A DNA stretch of 64,000 nt from Methylacidimicrobium sp. AP8 (GTDB lineage: Bacteria > Verrucomicrobiota > Verrucomicrobiia > Methylacidiphilales > Methylacidiphilaceae), in the NCBI RefSeq assembly GCF_903064525.1, contig NZ_LR797830.1, positions 992,001-1,056,000 of the forward strand. Direction: 5' to 3'. Below the pieces are notes generated by a model. It had not been told where the DNA came from, did not search any database, and saw nothing but the letters and a program-made list of their open reading frames with translations. Positions within the stretch are counted from its first letter, which is position 1. The number at the start of each line of letters is the position of its first letter. Both the position numbers and the translations under genes were made by a program. Shown here piece after piece: positions 1-13,171 of the stretch.

Positions 1-1
1 G

Positions 2-355
2 CGGGTCGTCCTCCGCTTCTCCCCGCGCGTGGCGCCGATCAAGGCGGGCGTCTTTCCCCTTCTCAAGAACAACGAGGAGCTGGTCCGGAAGGCCCGCGAG
101 GTCGCCGACCTCCTCCGGATATCGATGCGCGTCTTTTATGACGAGAGCGGAGCGATCGGCCGCCGGTACCGGCGGATGGACGAGGTGGGAACGCCGTTCG
201 GCGTGACGATCGACTTCGAAACCTTGGAAGGGGTGCGAAGCGGAGCGCTTGCCGGGGAAAAGGATACGGTCACCGTCCGGGAGCGTGACTCCATGCGCCA
301 GGAGCGCGTCCGGATCGCCGACCTGCTCGAGTACCTCAGACCGCGGGTTTCTTGA
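2..355 (+). CDS. glyS: Glycyl-tRNA synthetase, C-terminal fragment
   Basis: The reading frame is open at the left edge, so only the last 117 or so residues are present. They match the anticodon-binding domain of the dimeric class II glycyl-tRNA synthetase. Visible landmarks are [16 protein letters not shown], the [22 protein letters not shown] block that closes the active site around glycyl-adenylate, and the [13 protein letters not shown] strand near the end. The enzyme charges tRNA-Gly in the cytoplasm. The stop at 353-355 fits the usual C-terminus, so the 3' end is intact; the start lies outside the window. Confidence 0.93.
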   Translation, partial: RVVLRFSPRVAPIKAGVFPLLKNNEELVRKAREVADLLRISMRVFYDESGAIGRRYRRMDEVGTPFGVTIDFETLEGVRSGALAGEKDTVTVRERDSMRQERVRIADLLEYLRPRVS

Positions 356-494
356 GCCCGACAAGCGAGGATGCGTAAAAATTTCCGGCAATAAGAATTC
401 GACTTCCGATCGGAACGTGGGGATCGGGAAATCATGCCGACGCCTCTTCCACCCGGCGAGCTGTCGAAGGATGCCGAGGAAGTTCCCTTCAAAA

Positions 495-686
495 ATGCGC
501 AGCGAGGGATGGACGGTCGCGGAACTGGAGGACGGCACCGCCGTCTGGGTCAAGGCGGAGATCATCCGGATCCTCCGTTTGCGAGAAAAGAAGGATCCTG
601 CCGGCAATCCTCTTTACGGCGTTCGATCGGCCCCATTTGTGTTCATCGAACACGCGTCCGGCACCGAGCGGAAGGATCAACCATGA
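495..686 (+). CDS. Small hypothetical protein
   Basis: A 63-residue frame starting at ATG 495 (MRSEGWTVAELEDGTAVWVK...). Codon use and the mix of acidic, basic and hydrophobic residues look like real coding sequence, but I recognise no family. Its TGA overlaps the ATG of the next frame (ATGA at 683-686), the spacing expected of translationally coupled genes, and the third frame of the cluster overlaps in the same way. No strong ribosome-binding site is visible. Function unknown. Confidence 0.45.
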   Translation: MRSEGWTVAELEDGTAVWVKAEIIRILRLREKKDPAGNPLYGVRSAPFVFIEHASGTERKDQP

Positions 687-1050
687 TTGCTGCGGAAATG
701 GCCGCCGGAAGCCTCTTTTTGCAGACGGAATCTTGGAGGCTTTGCCTGCCCACGGAGGAAAAGGTCGAAGAGCCGGCATCTTCTGCGGCGACAATTGCAT
801 GGATCGGGGCCGGCCGACCGCGGCCCGGGCAGCCGGTGACGCCCCTCCTCGCCCTCTCTCCACGAAGGGCGCACGGCGGTCGGGATTTGTCTTGCCGACT
901 GTTGCCGGCGAACAACTTGTTTCCTTTGTCTCATCGGATGCGGTTTTTGTTTCCGGCGACGCATCTCTGCCGTTCCTCCCTTCCGACATCGAGGCAAAAA
1001 AGCGGTTCTGTCCTTCCTGCGACAAAATCCGGATTTACTACGACCGGTGA
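683..1050 (+). pseudogene. Frameshifted small hypothetical gene
   Basis: The first part (MIAAEMAAGSLFLQTESW..., from ATG 683) looks coding in one frame, while the last part (VAGEQLVSFVSSDAVFVSGD...FCPSCDKIRIYYDR) looks coding in the -1 frame and ends at TGA 1048-1050. A one-base loss between roughly 830 and 900 would join them into a protein of about 122 residues ending with a CPSC pair. Both ends overlap neighbouring frames by 4 bp, which supports a former three-gene operon. The alternative is a separate shorter gene starting at ATG 799. Function unknown. Confidence 0.35.
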
Positions 1051-1295
1051 TCGCCGGCATCGCCGAGAAACTTGCAGCATATTTTAAGAACCGGCCGGTT
1101 GCTCCTCCCGCGTTAGAGGTCGTCGAGAATCCGGAGGAGCCGGACGATCGGATGCTCGTGCTTTTCGCGGAAGCTCGGCTCTCGATCTCGGAAGGCCTTC
1201 GGGATCTCGAGGCGTTCTGCCGGGAGTGGTGGTTTCGACGGCAAGCCTTTCGCGAAGGCGACCGGGATGTTCCTCTCGGCTTCTCCGAAGTTTGA
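1047..1295 (+). CDS. Small acidic hypothetical protein
   Basis: An 82-residue frame starting with GTG 1047, which overlaps the preceding TGA (GTGA). The sequence is acidic and helix-prone (PALEVVENPEEPDDRMLVLFAEARL, here shortened: EEPDDRMLVLFAEAR) with an aromatic patch FCREWWFRRQAF. No family is recognised. Coupling to the broken upstream frame suggests the third member of a decayed small operon. The about 200 bp to the element at 1498 show nothing I can assign. Confidence 0.4.
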   Translation: MIAGIAEKLAAYFKNRPVAPPALEVVENPEEPDDRMLVLFAEARLSISEGLRDLEAFCREWWFRRQAFREGDRDVPLGFSEV

Positions 1296-1497
1296 CCGGT
1301 CCGGCTTCTTTGCGTTGGCCGGGAGCCTACAACAAGGTTCCTTTCCCGCCGGTCCCCGCGAGGCATGCCTGCGCACCGCAAGGAACCGGGCGTATTTCGC
1401 GGTCTTTTGCCCCGCCAAGACCTATTCGGGATTCCGTGCCCGAGGCAAGAACGCAGGGCATAGGCGGGTGCGCGATCGCTTTAAGCAATCCTCCAAT

Positions 1498-1683
1498 CTA
1501 GCGGCCATTTCTCACAAGCTTTCTCCTACGGCTTGCAAAACGGGCTCGTCTGCTTCGCTCCCGCTTGGTTTTCCATCCTCGCAGTATGTCTTCATACAGC
1601 TCCGGTGGAAAACCTGCGCCCGCCTCGCACCCAAGCCCATTTGCGGCGCCTCGGCTACGAAATTTGTGAGAAATGGCCGCTAG
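1498..1683 (+). mobile_element. IS5-like MITE, copy 1
   Basis: A 178-bp element (1502-1679) with perfect 16-bp terminal inverted repeats, CGGCCATTTCTCACAA and TTGTGAGAAATGGCCG, flanked by identical CTAG target duplications (1498-1501 and 1680-1683). It encodes no transposase. The interior contains GGTTTTCC...GGAAAACC around TATGTCTTCATA, so the transcript could fold extensively. Three more copies lie at 14407-14583, 28851-29033 and 31303-31480. A 4-bp YTAR duplication is typical of the IS5 subgroup, so this is probably a non-autonomous derivative moved by an IS5-like transposase elsewhere in the genome. Confidence 0.9.
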
Positions 1684-2205
1684 TCGAACGATCCATTGGA
1701 CAACTTGTTGACGCAACTCCCTGTCGACCGCTGCCATGCGGACTACAAGGCGGACGCCGCAGATCCGGAGAGGAGAACTCCGGAAAGCTCGGCCAAAGCT
1801 TCGAGGATCGCCGAACTTCTGCGAGAGCTATCCGATGTCTGACGCCGGGAAACGGGAAGAGGCCCGGACCGCTCCGAAACCTCGGTAAGCGTGAGAAATC
1901 GCGCGTTTCGGCCGACACGGGAGGGCGCGCGGCCGGACGCCGCATCCTTGAGTGGCCTCGCTCTTGAGCGTGCGGACGGGTGCCGCTTCTTTCCGCGCGT
2001 CCGTCGGCCCCGGCTCGGCATCCAATCGGACAGGAAAATGAAAATACACTATCCGCCGAAAGGTCGATCGATTAATAATAAAAAAAAACGGTTTTCGCTT
2101 TTTTCGTTTCCCACCATTAATCGATGAGCTTATGGCAAGGCAGGCTGCCTCCTCTTTATCCCTGGATCGGATCCTTCGTCTTGCACGCCCTGAGGAGAAT
2201 CGCGA
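1684..2205. other. Intergenic stretch without a convincing gene
   Basis: This 522-bp gap between the element and the desaturase start holds short open frames on both strands but none with convincing composition. Its only clear structure is an unusually AT-rich island at about 2035-2125 containing a perfect inverted repeat (listed separately). The last 80 bp carry the desaturase leader, with GAGGAG shortly before its GTG. Confidence 0.5.
2067..2125. promoter_or_regulatory. AT-rich inverted repeat upstream of desaturase
   Basis: Two 10-base arms, ATCGATTAAT (2067-2076) and ATTAATCGAT (2116-2125), flank a run of nine A residues and T-rich sequence. In such GC-rich surroundings this island is likely a regulatory or promoter region for the desaturase. 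The binding protein is unknown. Confidence 0.4.
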
Positions 2206-3049
2206 GTGAAGCGCGTCAATTGGCCGACTAGTCTCTTTCTCTTTTCCACCTTGATTCTCGCGGTAACCGTGACGCCGGCGTACGCGTTCTTCTACGGGAT
2301 CGATCGGTTCCAGTGGGCGCTGTTCCTTTCGCTTTTCCTGGCCACCGGGTTGAGCATCACCCTCGGCTACCACCGGCTCTTTTCCCACCGTTCCTTCCAA
2401 GCGAAATGGCCGGTGCGCCTATTCGTGCTGCTTTTCGGCGCGGCCTCCTTCGAAGGGTCGGCGATCTCCTGGGTGTCCGACCACCGCCACCATCATAAGC
2501 ATGTCGACCAGGACGAGGATCCGTACGACATCCGCAAGGGATTTTTCCACGCCCACATGGGATGGCTCCTCGTGAAGTTCCTGCCGGAACGCCCGATCGA
2601 CAACGTCAAGGATCTCTTCTCCGACCCGCTCTGCCGATGGCAGCACAAGTATGCGGTGCCGCTGGCGTTCCTGGTGGGCTTCGGCCTCCCGACCGCCTTG
2701 GGCGCGGCGCACGCCGGATGGATCGGCGCGTTGGGCGGCTTCCTGGTCGGCGGGGTCGCCCGGGTGGTGGCCGTCCAGCAGATGACCTTCTTTATCAATT
2801 CGCTCTGCCACATGATCGGGGATCAGCCCTACTCGTTCCGCTGCACTGCCCGGGATAGCTGGATTATGGCGCTCTTTACCTTCGGGGAGGGCTACCACAA
2901 TTTTCACCATGAGTTTCAATACGATTACCGCAACGGCGTGAAGCCCTGGCAATGGGATCCGACGAAGTGGACAATCTGGCTTCTGCACCGGATCGGCTTG
3001 GTCAGCAACCTGAAGCGGGTCCCCTCGGAGAAGATCCTTTTGGCCGAGC

Positions 3050-5664
<2,615 letters not shown>

Positions 5665-5684
5665 GGAACCAAAAAGAAGGATCG

Positions 5685-5714
5685 GCCGGTCGGGTCGGCG
5701 GTTTCCCGACCGGC
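5685..5714 (+). promoter_or_regulatory. Hairpin between nifH and nifD
   Basis: Perfect 10-bp arms GCCGGTCGGG (5685-5694) and CCCGACCGGC (5705-5714) enclose a 10-base loop. No clear T-tract follows, so it is more likely a 3'-end stabiliser or partial terminator giving extra nifH mRNA than a full terminator. Confidence 0.6.
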
Positions 5715-5763
5715 GTTCCTCCGATGGGGGAGGAGGAAGCAAACCGCAGAGGAGAGAGGAATT

Positions 5764-7239
5764 ATGAGCCTGACAACGTCTGCGCCTGAACAGAGCCAGG
5801 AAGTGCGTGCCCGGAACCGCGAGCTGATCGAGGAGGTGCTGAAAGCCTATCCCGAAAAGGCGGTCAAGAAGCGCGCGAAGCATTTGGGGGTTTTCGAAGA
5901 GGGGAAGCCCGACTGCGGGGTCAAGTCGAACATCAAGTCCCTGCCCGGCGTGATGACGATCCGGGGCTGTGCCTACGCGGGCTCCAAGGGGGTCGTCTGG
6001 GGGCCGATCAAGGACATGATCCATATCAGCCACGGCCCGGTCGGCTGCGGACAATACTCCTGGGCCTCGCGGCGGAACTACTACATCGGGACGACCGGCG
6101 TGGACACCTTCGTGACCATGCAGTTCACGACCGATTTCCAGGAGCGCGATATCGTCTTCGGCGGCGATAAGAAGCTCGCGAAAGCGCTCGACGAGCTGCA
6201 GGAGCTCTTTCCCCTGAACAAGGGGATCACGATCCAGTCAGAATGCCCCATCGGACTGATCGGGGACGACATCGAGGCGGTAGCCAAGGCGAAGACGAAG
6301 GAATTCCACGGCAAGACGATCGTGCCGGTGCGCTGTGAAGGGTTCCGCGGGGTCTCGCAATCCCTCGGCCACCACATCGCCAACGACAGCATCCGCGACT
6401 GGGTGCTCGACAAGACGGCCGGAAAGGAGCCGGAATGGGTCTCCACCCCCTACGACGTCGCCATCATCGGGGACTACAACATCGGGGGCGACGCCTGGTC
6501 CTCCCGCATCCTGCTCGAGGAGATGGGGCTGCGCGTGGTCGCCCAATGGTCGGGGGATGGAACGCTCAAGGAGCTCGAGCGGACTCCCAAGGTGAAGCTC
6601 AACATCCTCCACTGCTACCGGTCGATGAACTACATCTCCCGCCACATGGAGGAAAAGTTCGGGATTCCGTGGGTCGAGTACAACTTCTTCGGCCCGACAA
6701 AGATCGAGGAGTCGCTGCGCAAGATCGCCAGCCACTTCGACGACAAGATCCGGGAAGGGGCGGAGCGGGTGATCGCCAAATATCGGCCGATGGCCGACGC
6801 GGTGATCGCGAAGTTCAAGCCGCGGCTGGCCGGCAAGAAGGTGATGCTTTTCGTCGGGGGACTCCGCCCGCGCCATGTAATCGGTGCCTATGAGGACCTC
6901 GGCATGGAGGTGATCGGCACCGGCTACGAGTTCGGCCACAACGACGACTACCAGCGGACGACGCACTACGTGAAGGACGGCACGCTCATCTACGACGACG
7001 TGACCGGATATGAGTTCGAGAAGTTCGTGGAGAAGCTCGAGCCCGATCTGGTCGGCTCCGGAATCAAGGAAAAGTACGTCTTCCAGAAGATGGGAGTTCC
7101 CTTCCGCCAGATGCATTCCTGGGACTATTCGGGCCCTTACCATGGCTATGACGGCTTCGCCATCTTCGCGCGGGACATGGACATGGCGATCAACAACCCG
7201 ATCTGGGGGCTGACCAAGGCGCCCTGGAAAAAGGACTGA
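5764..7239 (+). CDS. nifD: Nitrogenase MoFe protein alpha chain NifD
   Basis: Alpha subunit (491 aa) of dinitrogenase, carrying the FeMo-cofactor where N2 is reduced. The P-cluster cysteines are C69 ([10 protein letters not shown]), C95 ([11 protein letters not shown]) and C161 ([11 protein letters not shown]). The FeMo-co ligands are C284 ([10 protein letters not shown]) and H451 ([18 protein letters not shown]). Length and motifs match the molybdenum enzyme, not VnfD or AnfD. A ribosome-binding site GAGAGAGG precedes ATG 5764. It lies in the nifHDK order after a hairpin-containing 99-bp spacer. Confidence 0.98.
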   Translation: MSLTTSAPEQSQEVRARNRELIEEVLKAYPEKAVKKRAKHLGVFEEGKPDCGVKSNIKSLPGVMTIRGCAYAGSKGVVWGPIKDMIHISHGPVGCGQYSWASRRNYYIGTTGVDTFVTMQFTTDFQERDIVFGGDKKLAKALDELQELFPLNKGITIQSECPIGLIGDDIEAVAKAKTKEFHGKTIVPVRCEGFRGVSQSLGHHIANDSIRDWVLDKTAGKEPEWVSTPYDVAIIGDYNIGGDAWSSRILLEEMGLRVVAQWSGDGTLKELERTPKVKLNILHCYRSMNYISRHMEEKFGIPWVEYNFFGPTKIEESLRKIASHFDDKIREGAERVIAKYRPMADAVIAKFKPRLAGKKVMLFVGGLRPRHVIGAYEDLGMEVIGTGYEFGHNDDYQRTTHYVKDGTLIYDDVTGYEFEKFVEKLEPDLVGSGIKEKYVFQKMGVPFRQMHSWDYSGPYHGYDGFAIFARDMDMAINNPIWGLTKAPWKKD

Positions 7240-7296
7240 AGCCGGCGGGCGGGAAGCGGGTCCGGCGGAACACACCAAGGAAGAAAGGGACAAGCT

Positions 7297-8877
7297 ATGG
7301 AGACAAACGGAGAGACCAAGAGTCAGAACGCCGAGCACGTTCTCGACCACTTTCATCTCTTTCGGCAGCCGCAGTACCTCGAGATGTTCGAGCGAAAAAA
7401 GCGGCAGTTCGAGGACCCGGCCTGCGCCGAGGAGGTCGAGCGGATCCGCGAGTGGACGAAGACCAAGGAGTATCGGGATAAGAACTTCGCCCGCGAGGCG
7501 ATCACGATCAATCCGGCCAAGGCCTGTCAGCCCCTAGGGGCGATCTTCGCGGCGGTCGGGTTCGAAGGAACGCTCCCCTTCGTCCACGGCTCGCAGGGGT
7601 GCGTCGCCTACTTCCGCAGCCACTTCAGCCGGCACTTCAAGGAGCCGAGCGGCTGTGTCTCCTCCTCGATGACCGAGGATGCGGCGGTCTTCGGCGGGCT
7701 CAACAACATGATCGACGGGCTGGCCAACAGCTACGCTCTCTACAAGCCCAAGATGATCGCGGTTTCGACGACCTGCATGGCGGAGGTGATCGGCGATGAT
7801 CTCAACGCGTTCATCAAGAACGCCAGGGAGAAGGGAAGCATTCCCCAGGACTTCGACGTCCCCTTTGCGCATACGCCCTCGTTCGTGGGCAGCCATATCA
7901 CCGGATATGACAACATGATGAAGGGGATCCTGGAGTACTTCTGGGACGGAAAGGCGAAGACGGTGGCCCCGCTCGAGCGGAAGCCCAACGAAAGGATCAA
8001 CCTGATCGTCGGCTTTGACGGCAACGTGGTCGGGAACATCCGGGAACTCCGGAGGATTCTCGATCGGATGGGGGTCGACTATCTGATTCTCTCCGACAAT
8101 AGCGACGTCTGGGATACCCCGACCGACGGGACCTTTCGGATGTACGACGGCGGGACCAAGCTCTCCGAGATCTCCGAGGCCCTCCATTCGAAGGCGACGA
8201 TCTCGATGCAGAGCTTCTGCACGCCCAAGACGCTGCCCTATATCCAGAGCAAAGGGCAGGAGACCGTCGCGTTTCATTACCCGATCGGGGTCGCGGCGAC
8301 GGACCGCTTTCTCCAGGAGGTCTCGCGCCTATCGGGCAAGCCGATTCCCGAAACGCTGGAAAAGGAGAGAGGACGGCTTGTGGATGCGATCGCCGACTCG
8401 AGCCCCCACATCCACGGCAAGCGCTTCGCGGTCTACGGCGATCCCGATGTCGCGCTCGGAATGGCGGGATTCCTGCTCGAGCTCGGGGCCGAGCCGGCGC
8501 ATATCCTGGCCACGAACGGCGATTCGGAGTGGGAAGCGAAGGTGCGCGAGCTCTTGAGCAGCTCTCCCTTCGGGGCCGGCTGCCAGGTCTATCCCGGAAA
8601 GGATCTCTGGCATCTGCGCTCGCTGCTCTTCACCGAGCCGGTCGACTTCCTGATCGGGAACACCTATGCCAAGTACCTGGAGCGCGACACCGGGACGCCG
8701 CTGATCCGGTTCGGTTTTCCGATCTTCGACCGCCACCACCACCACCGGTTTCCGGTCTGGGGCTACCAAGGAGGACTCAACGTGCTCGTGAGGATCCTCG
8801 ATAAGATCTTCGACGAGATGGATCGGAACACCAACGTTCCTGCGAAGTCGGACTACAGCTACGACATCATTCGCTGA
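7297..8877 (+). CDS. nifK: Nitrogenase MoFe protein beta chain NifK
   Basis: Beta subunit (526 aa) of dinitrogenase. Its P-cluster cysteines are C77 ([10 protein letters not shown]), C102 ([11 protein letters not shown]) and C160 ([12 protein letters not shown]). The N-terminal extension ([19 protein letters not shown]) packs over the alpha subunit in known structures. The SSSMTED motif follows the second cysteine. GGAAGAAAGG precedes ATG 7297, 57 bp after nifD. Nothing is missing or truncated. Confidence 0.98.
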   Translation: METNGETKSQNAEHVLDHFHLFRQPQYLEMFERKKRQFEDPACAEEVERIREWTKTKEYRDKNFAREAITINPAKACQPLGAIFAAVGFEGTLPFVHGSQGCVAYFRSHFSRHFKEPSGCVSSSMTEDAAVFGGLNNMIDGLANSYALYKPKMIAVSTTCMAEVIGDDLNAFIKNAREKGSIPQDFDVPFAHTPSFVGSHITGYDNMMKGILEYFWDGKAKTVAPLERKPNERINLIVGFDGNVVGNIRELRRILDRMGVDYLILSDNSDVWDTPTDGTFRMYDGGTKLSEISEALHSKATISMQSFCTPKTLPYIQSKGQETVAFHYPIGVAATDRFLQEVSRLSGKPIPETLEKERGRLVDAIADSSPHIHGKRFAVYGDPDVALGMAGFLLELGAEPAHILATNGDSEWEAKVRELLSSSPFGAGCQVYPGKDLWHLRSLLFTEPVDFLIGNTYAKYLERDTGTPLIRFGFPIFDRHHHHRFPVWGYQGGLNVLVRILDKIFDEMDRNTNVPAKSDYSYDIIR

Positions 8878-8912
8878 ACGGACGGAGAGCGGGCGTCGGC
8901 GCGGAGACTCGG

Positions 8913-10298
8913 ATGAGCAATCTCTCGGAGAAGGTCCAGGCGGTATTCCAAGAGCCCGGTTGCCCGAAGAACCAGGCGAAATCGGAAAAGGAGCGGAAAA
9001 AGGGGTGCACCAAGCAGCTCCAGCCGGGAGCGGCAGCCGGCGGCTGCGCCTTCGACGGGGCGAAAATCGCCCTCCAGCCGATCACCGACGTGGTCCATCT
9101 GGTCCACGGGCCGATCGCCTGCGAAGGAAATTCCTGGGACAATCGGGGGTCCAAGTCCTCCGATTCCCATCTCTACCGGATGGGCTTCACGACCGACATC
9201 CAGGAAATGGACGTGGTCTACGGGGGGGAGAAGCGCCTTTTCCGGGCTATCAAGGAAGCGATCGACCGCTACGACCCGCCGGCGGTCTTCGTCTACCAGA
9301 CCTGCGTCCCGGCCCTGATCGGCGACGACATCGACGCCGTCTGCCGGGCGGCCCGGAAACAGTTCGGCCGTCCGGTCGTCCCGGTCCAGTCGCCGGGCTT
9401 CGCCGGGAGCAAGAACCTGGGCAACAAGCTCGCCGGCGAGGCGCTGCTCGATCATGTGATCGGCACCGAGGAGCCGGCCTACACGACTCCGTACGACGTC
9501 AACATCATCGGGGAGTACAACCTGGCGGGCGAGCTCTGGCAGGTAGAACCGCTTTTCGAGCAGCTCGGCATTCGGATCCTGGCCTGCATTTCCGGAAATG
9601 CCAAGTATCGCCAGATCGCCTCCTGCCACCGGGCGAAGGCGGCGATGCTGGTCTGCTCCAAAGCCATGATCAACATCGCCCGCAAGATGGAGGAGCGCTA
9701 CGGGATTCCCTTCTTCGAGGGCTCCTTTTACGGGATCTCCGACACGAGCGATGCCCTGCGGAATCTCGCCGATCTGCTCGTGCGGCGGGGCGCCCCCGAG
9801 GAGCTGCTGGCAAAGACCGAGCTGCTGATCCGGCGGGAGGAGCAGAAGGCTTGGGAAGAGCTCAACGCCTACCGGAAGCGGCTGGCGGGTAAGCGGGTGC
9901 TCTTGATCACGGGCGGGGTCAAGTCCTGGTCGGTGGTCTCCGCCCTCCAAGAGGTCGGCATGGAGATCGTAGGGACCAGTGTGAAGAAATCGACCGAGGA
10001 GGACAAGGAGAGGATCAAGAAGCTCATGGGGGATGAGGCCCATATGATCGAGGAGATGACGCCGCGGGAGATGTACCGGATGCTCAAGGAGGCGCGGGCG
10101 GACATCATGCTCTCCGGCGGACGCTCTCAGTTCGTCGCCTTGAAGGCGAAGATGCCCTGGCTCGACATCAACCAGGAGCGCCACCATGCCTACGCCGGCT
10201 ATGAGGGGATGGTTGCGCTGGTCCGCGAGATCGACCGGGCTCTTTACAACCCGGTCTGGCAGGAGGTGCGCCTTCCGGCTCCCTGGGAGGAAGGATAG
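8913..10298 (+). CDS. nifE: FeMo-co scaffold protein NifE
   Basis: Alpha-like subunit (461 aa) of the NifEN complex, on which the NifB product is matured to FeMo-co before transfer to NifDK. It resembles NifD but lacks the His ligand region. Landmarks are the N-terminal cysteine-containing segment (EPGCPKNQ and KKGCTKQL), GGCAFDGAK, HGPIACEGNSWDNRG and VYQTCVPALIGDDID. ATG 8913 follows nifK by 35 bp with GGAG upstream, and nifN follows directly. Confidence 0.97.
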   Translation: MSNLSEKVQAVFQEPGCPKNQAKSEKERKKGCTKQLQPGAAAGGCAFDGAKIALQPITDVVHLVHGPIACEGNSWDNRGSKSSDSHLYRMGFTTDIQEMDVVYGGEKRLFRAIKEAIDRYDPPAVFVYQTCVPALIGDDIDAVCRAARKQFGRPVVPVQSPGFAGSKNLGNKLAGEALLDHVIGTEEPAYTTPYDVNIIGEYNLAGELWQVEPLFEQLGIRILACISGNAKYRQIASCHRAKAAMLVCSKAMINIARKMEERYGIPFFEGSFYGISDTSDALRNLADLLVRRGAPEELLAKTELLIRREEQKAWEELNAYRKRLAGKRVLLITGGVKSWSVVSALQEVGMEIVGTSVKKSTEEDKERIKKLMGDEAHMIEEMTPREMYRMLKEARADIMLSGGRSQFVALKAKMPWLDINQERHHAYAGYEGMVALVREIDRALYNPVWQEVRLPAPWEEG

Positions 10299-10325
10299 GC
10301 CGCCCGATCGGAAAAAGGAGGAAAG

Positions 10326-11708
10326 GTGGCTGAGGTCGTAACATCCAAGAAAGCGTGCAGCGTAAGCCCGCTCAAGATGAGCCAGCCGATCGGCGGAGCG
10401 CTGGCCTTCCTGGGCATCCAGGGCTGCCTGCCGGTCTTGCACGGCTCCCAGGGTTGCACCGCCTTCGGGCTGGTCCTCTTCGTCCGCCACTTTCGCGAGA
10501 TGATCCCGCTGCAGACGACGGCGATGAACGAGGTCACGACTATCCTGGGCGGAATGGAGAACATCGAGCAGGCGCTCTTGAACATCGCCAAGCGGGCCAA
10601 GCCCGAGATCGTCGGGATCTGCTCCACGGGGTTGACGGAGACCAAGGGGGACGACGTCGCCGGCTATTGGAAGCTCATCCGTCAGCGGAGACCCGAGCTG
10701 GCGGACCTGCCGGTCGTCTATGTCTCTACCCCCGACTTCCAGGGAGCGTTCCAGGACGGCTGGGCGAAGGCGGTCGCCCGGATCCTCGAGGAGCTTGTGC
10801 CACCCGCGTCGCACCGTTACGAGGACCAGATCAACCTGCTGGCGGGAAGCCATTTGAGCCCGGGGGATCTCGAAGAGATCCGCCAGATTGTCGAGTCCTT
10901 CGGCTTTCGGCCGATCCTTCTTCCCGATCTCTCCGGCTCCCTCGACGGGCATATTCCCGAAGATTTCACCCCGACGACCCTGGGCGGCACCCGCCTGGAA
11001 GAGATCCGGAGCATGGGCTCTTCGCGAGTGACGATCGCCCTCGGCGAGCAGATGCGCGGGGCGGCGCTGGCTCTCGAAATGAAGTGCGGAATTCCGCACA
11101 TCCTCGTAGATCGGCTCATGGGGCTCCGGTCGGTCGACCGATTCTTCCGCCTGCTTTCGGAGCTCTCGGGCCGGCCGGCGGCTCCGATCTATCGCCGCCA
11201 GCGATCCCAGCTGGTCGACGCGATGCTCGACAGCCACTTTTTCCTGGGCGGGGTGAAGGTGGCGATCGGCGCCGAGCCCGATCTGCTGCAGAATGTGGGG
11301 CATTGGCTCGTCGAGCTCGGCGCCGAGCTCAAGGCGGCCGTTTCGACGACCGAGTCGATCGTCTTCGCGGACCTGCCCGTGGCGCGGGTCCGGATCGGCG
11401 ATCTGGAGGATCTGGAGCAGGAGGCTCTCGGGTGCCAGCTCCTGCTGACCCATTCCCACGGCCGCCAAATGGCCGCTCGGCTCCGGATTCCTTTTTACCG
11501 GATCGGTCTCCCCATCTTCGACCGGCTGGGCGCGGCCCACCAAGTGCTGGTGGGCTACCGGGGGAGCCGGAACTTTCTTTTTGAGGTCGCCAACCTGCTC
11601 ATCGCGGCGCGGGAAGAAGAAGAGGGAGCGCATCGGCCCCGGCGGATGCCCCGCGAGGGGATCGGCCGGGAATGCGGATGCCAAGAGGAGATTCGGAGGA
11701 CGGGATGA
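10326..11708 (+). CDS. nifN: FeMo-co scaffold protein NifN
   Basis: Beta-like subunit (460 aa) of NifEN, paralogous to NifK. Visible signatures are [21 protein letters not shown] near the start, [16 protein letters not shown] (cluster-binding cysteine region) and [18 protein letters not shown] 10326 is the chosen start because AAAAAGGAGGAAAG precedes it. The 3' end overlaps the next start by 4 bp (ATGA), indicating coupling to nifX. Confidence 0.96.
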   Translation: MAEVVTSKKACSVSPLKMSQPIGGALAFLGIQGCLPVLHGSQGCTAFGLVLFVRHFREMIPLQTTAMNEVTTILGGMENIEQALLNIAKRAKPEIVGICSTGLTETKGDDVAGYWKLIRQRRPELADLPVVYVSTPDFQGAFQDGWAKAVARILEELVPPASHRYEDQINLLAGSHLSPGDLEEIRQIVESFGFRPILLPDLSGSLDGHIPEDFTPTTLGGTRLEEIRSMGSSRVTIALGEQMRGAALALEMKCGIPHILVDRLMGLRSVDRFFRLLSELSGRPAAPIYRRQRSQLVDAMLDSHFFLGGVKVAIGAEPDLLQNVGHWLVELGAELKAAVSTTESIVFADLPVARVRIGDLEDLEQEALGCQLLLTHSHGRQMAARLRIPFYRIGLPIFDRLGAAHQVLVGYRGSRNFLFEVANLLIAAREEEEGAHRPRRMPREGIGRECGCQEEIRRTG

Positions 11709-12109
11709 AGGTGGCTTTTGCAACACAGGATGGAATCCGGGTCAATGCCCATTTCGGCTGGGCGAAGACCATCGCGATCTACGAGGTCGACCAGACCGAG
11801 GTGCGGCACTGGAAGACGGTCGAGTTCTCCGGGGAGCTCGAAGAGGACGGGAACGAGGACAAGCTCGAGCCGAAGCTCGCTGCGATCAAGGATTGCTCGA
11901 TCCTCTACGTGGCCGCGATCGGTGCTTCGGGGGCGGCGCGTGTGGTCGCGCAAAAGATCCACCCGGTCAAAGCGAAGGACCTGGAGCCGATTCGCGAAAT
12001 CCTGGAGAAGCTCCAGGAGGTGCTTCGGGGGACGCCTCCGCCTTGGCTGCGGAAGGCGCTCTTGAAGGGAAAGGAGAGAACATGGGACTTCGAGGAGGAG
12101 AAGGAGTGA
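11705..12109 (+). CDS. nifX: FeMo-co carrier protein NifX
   Basis: A small carrier (134 aa) that binds NifB-co or the FeMo-co precursor and passes it between NifB and NifEN. Typical features are [21 protein letters not shown] (the conserved N-terminal strand with HFG) and [20 protein letters not shown] 11705 overlaps the nifN stop; in-frame sequence further upstream belongs to the nifN end. The C-terminal 30 residues ([18 protein letters not shown]) resemble NifX rather than NafY. Confidence 0.93.
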   Translation: MKVAFATQDGIRVNAHFGWAKTIAIYEVDQTEVRHWKTVEFSGELEEDGNEDKLEPKLAAIKDCSILYVAAIGASGAARVVAQKIHPVKAKDLEPIREILEKLQEVLRGTPPPWLRKALLKGKERTWDFEEEKE

Positions 12110-12582
12110 AGACGACAAGCGAACCGCAGAGTGGGACGAGCGAGCTGCGCGAAGAATTCCTTCGGGAGCTGGCGAAGCAGCAGCGAGCCCAGGACACCTA
12201 CGGGGTCTGGGACGGAAAGAAGGACGAGGAGCTGCTCGCGCCTTTCATTCTCGATGCCGCGAAGCGGAAGGAGATCCCCATCGTGGGCGATCCGGATCCC
12301 GAAACGCTCGAACGGGTGGAGCTCTTCTTCAACGCGGTCGGACTCGTGATCGAACGGAAGACGGGGGTGATGGTGGTGCCCATGATGTCGATGCACCACG
12401 AGGGATTCGGGAAGGTGGTCCTGCTCGCGGGCCGGCTGGCGGTGGTCAACAAGGTGCTCCGGGATGTCCATCGCTTCGGCTTCCCCAGCCGGGAGAAGCT
12501 CGGAGAGGCCGGGGAAAAATACGTCGCCGCAGCTCTCGGGATGATCGAGAAGTTTCCCGAGGTCGCCCGCTACGGGGGATAG
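12106..12582 (+). CDS. NifX-associated nitrogen fixation protein (DUF269)
   Basis: This 158-residue protein belongs to the family found immediately after nifX in most nif clusters; its biochemical role is not settled. Recognisable segments are [40 protein letters not shown] and the C-terminal [22 protein letters not shown] 12106 was chosen over ATG 12082 because GAGGAGGAGAAG lies just upstream and it gives a GTGA overlap with the nifX stop. It probably acts with NifX in cofactor trafficking. Confidence 0.85.
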   Translation: MKTTSEPQSGTSELREEFLRELAKQQRAQDTYGVWDGKKDEELLAPFILDAAKRKEIPIVGDPDPETLERVELFFNAVGLVIERKTGVMVVPMMSMHHEGFGKVVLLAGRLAVVNKVLRDVHRFGFPSREKLGEAGEKYVAAALGMIEKFPEVARYGG

Positions 12583-12588
12583 GCGATT

Positions 12589-13149
12589 ATGGTTGCCTGC
12601 GCCGCTTCTTCTCCCGTATCTTTATCGAAAAGTTCGACTTTTCCCGTCGGGCGGACGGACGAGGAGGCGGTGCTCCTTCGGGGCATGTTCCTGCACGTCC
12701 TTCGGCGGTTCGCGTCTGCGGGCGCCTACCCCTGCGTCCCGCGCCTCGGGCTGGCGGAGCCGACGTTCGGCCGGCTGCTCGCAGCCTGCGAGGTCGAGGG
12801 GATTTCGGAGCCTTCGGGGGGGATAGTGCCGGAGGATTTTTGGGACCTTGCGTCTCTCTTGACCGCGTCGGGGGACGGATCGGAAGAGACGCGATGGGTG
12901 GCGCATGCAATCGCTGCGGGCTGTCTGGCGGACGACCACCTCTGGCGGGATCTTGGCCTGCCGGATCGGAGGGCGCTCACCCGGCTCTTGGAGCGCTACT
13001 TTCGGCCGCTGCGGGAGCGGAACGTCGGTGAGATGCGTTGGAAGAAGTTCTTTTACAAGGAGCTTTGCGAGCAGGCCGGATTTCGGGCTTGCAAGGCGCC
13101 CAGTTGTGGGGAATGCAGCGATTACGCGATGTGTTTTGGGAAGGAATAG
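12589..13149 (+). CDS. nifQ: Molybdenum donor protein NifQ
   Basis: NifQ (186 aa) supplies molybdenum for FeMo-co assembly, carried on a [Mo-3Fe-4S]-type cluster. The diagnostic C-terminal pattern C-x4-C-x2-C-x5-C is intact: C168, C173, C176 and C182 ([15 protein letters not shown]). Upstream, [17 protein letters not shown] matches the conserved block before the cysteines. The N-terminal third is variable, as is usual. It starts 6 bp after the NifX-associated gene, as part of the same operon. Confidence 0.92.
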   Translation: MVACAASSPVSLSKSSTFPVGRTDEEAVLLRGMFLHVLRRFASAGAYPCVPRLGLAEPTFGRLLAACEVEGISEPSGGIVPEDFWDLASLLTASGDGSEETRWVAHAIAAGCLADDHLWRDLGLPDRRALTRLLERYFRPLRERNVGEMRWKKFFYKELCEQAGFRACKAPSCGECSDYAMCFGKE

Positions 13150-13171
13150 GCAACAACCAAAGGAGAGTACG

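Noticed and set aside
1533-1967. Open frames crossing element copy 1
   Set aside because: They read through the terminal repeats and have no coding character outside the element. Similar peptides appear at every copy, so they derive from the repeat.
1891-2127. A 78-codon frame in the desaturase upstream region
   Set aside because: It runs into the AT-rich inverted repeat and ends in a lysine run; it is more likely regulatory DNA.
8859-11726. A 955-codon open frame on the minus strand opposite nifE and nifN
   Set aside because: No family resemblance; its length reflects high third-position GC of the true plus-strand genes.
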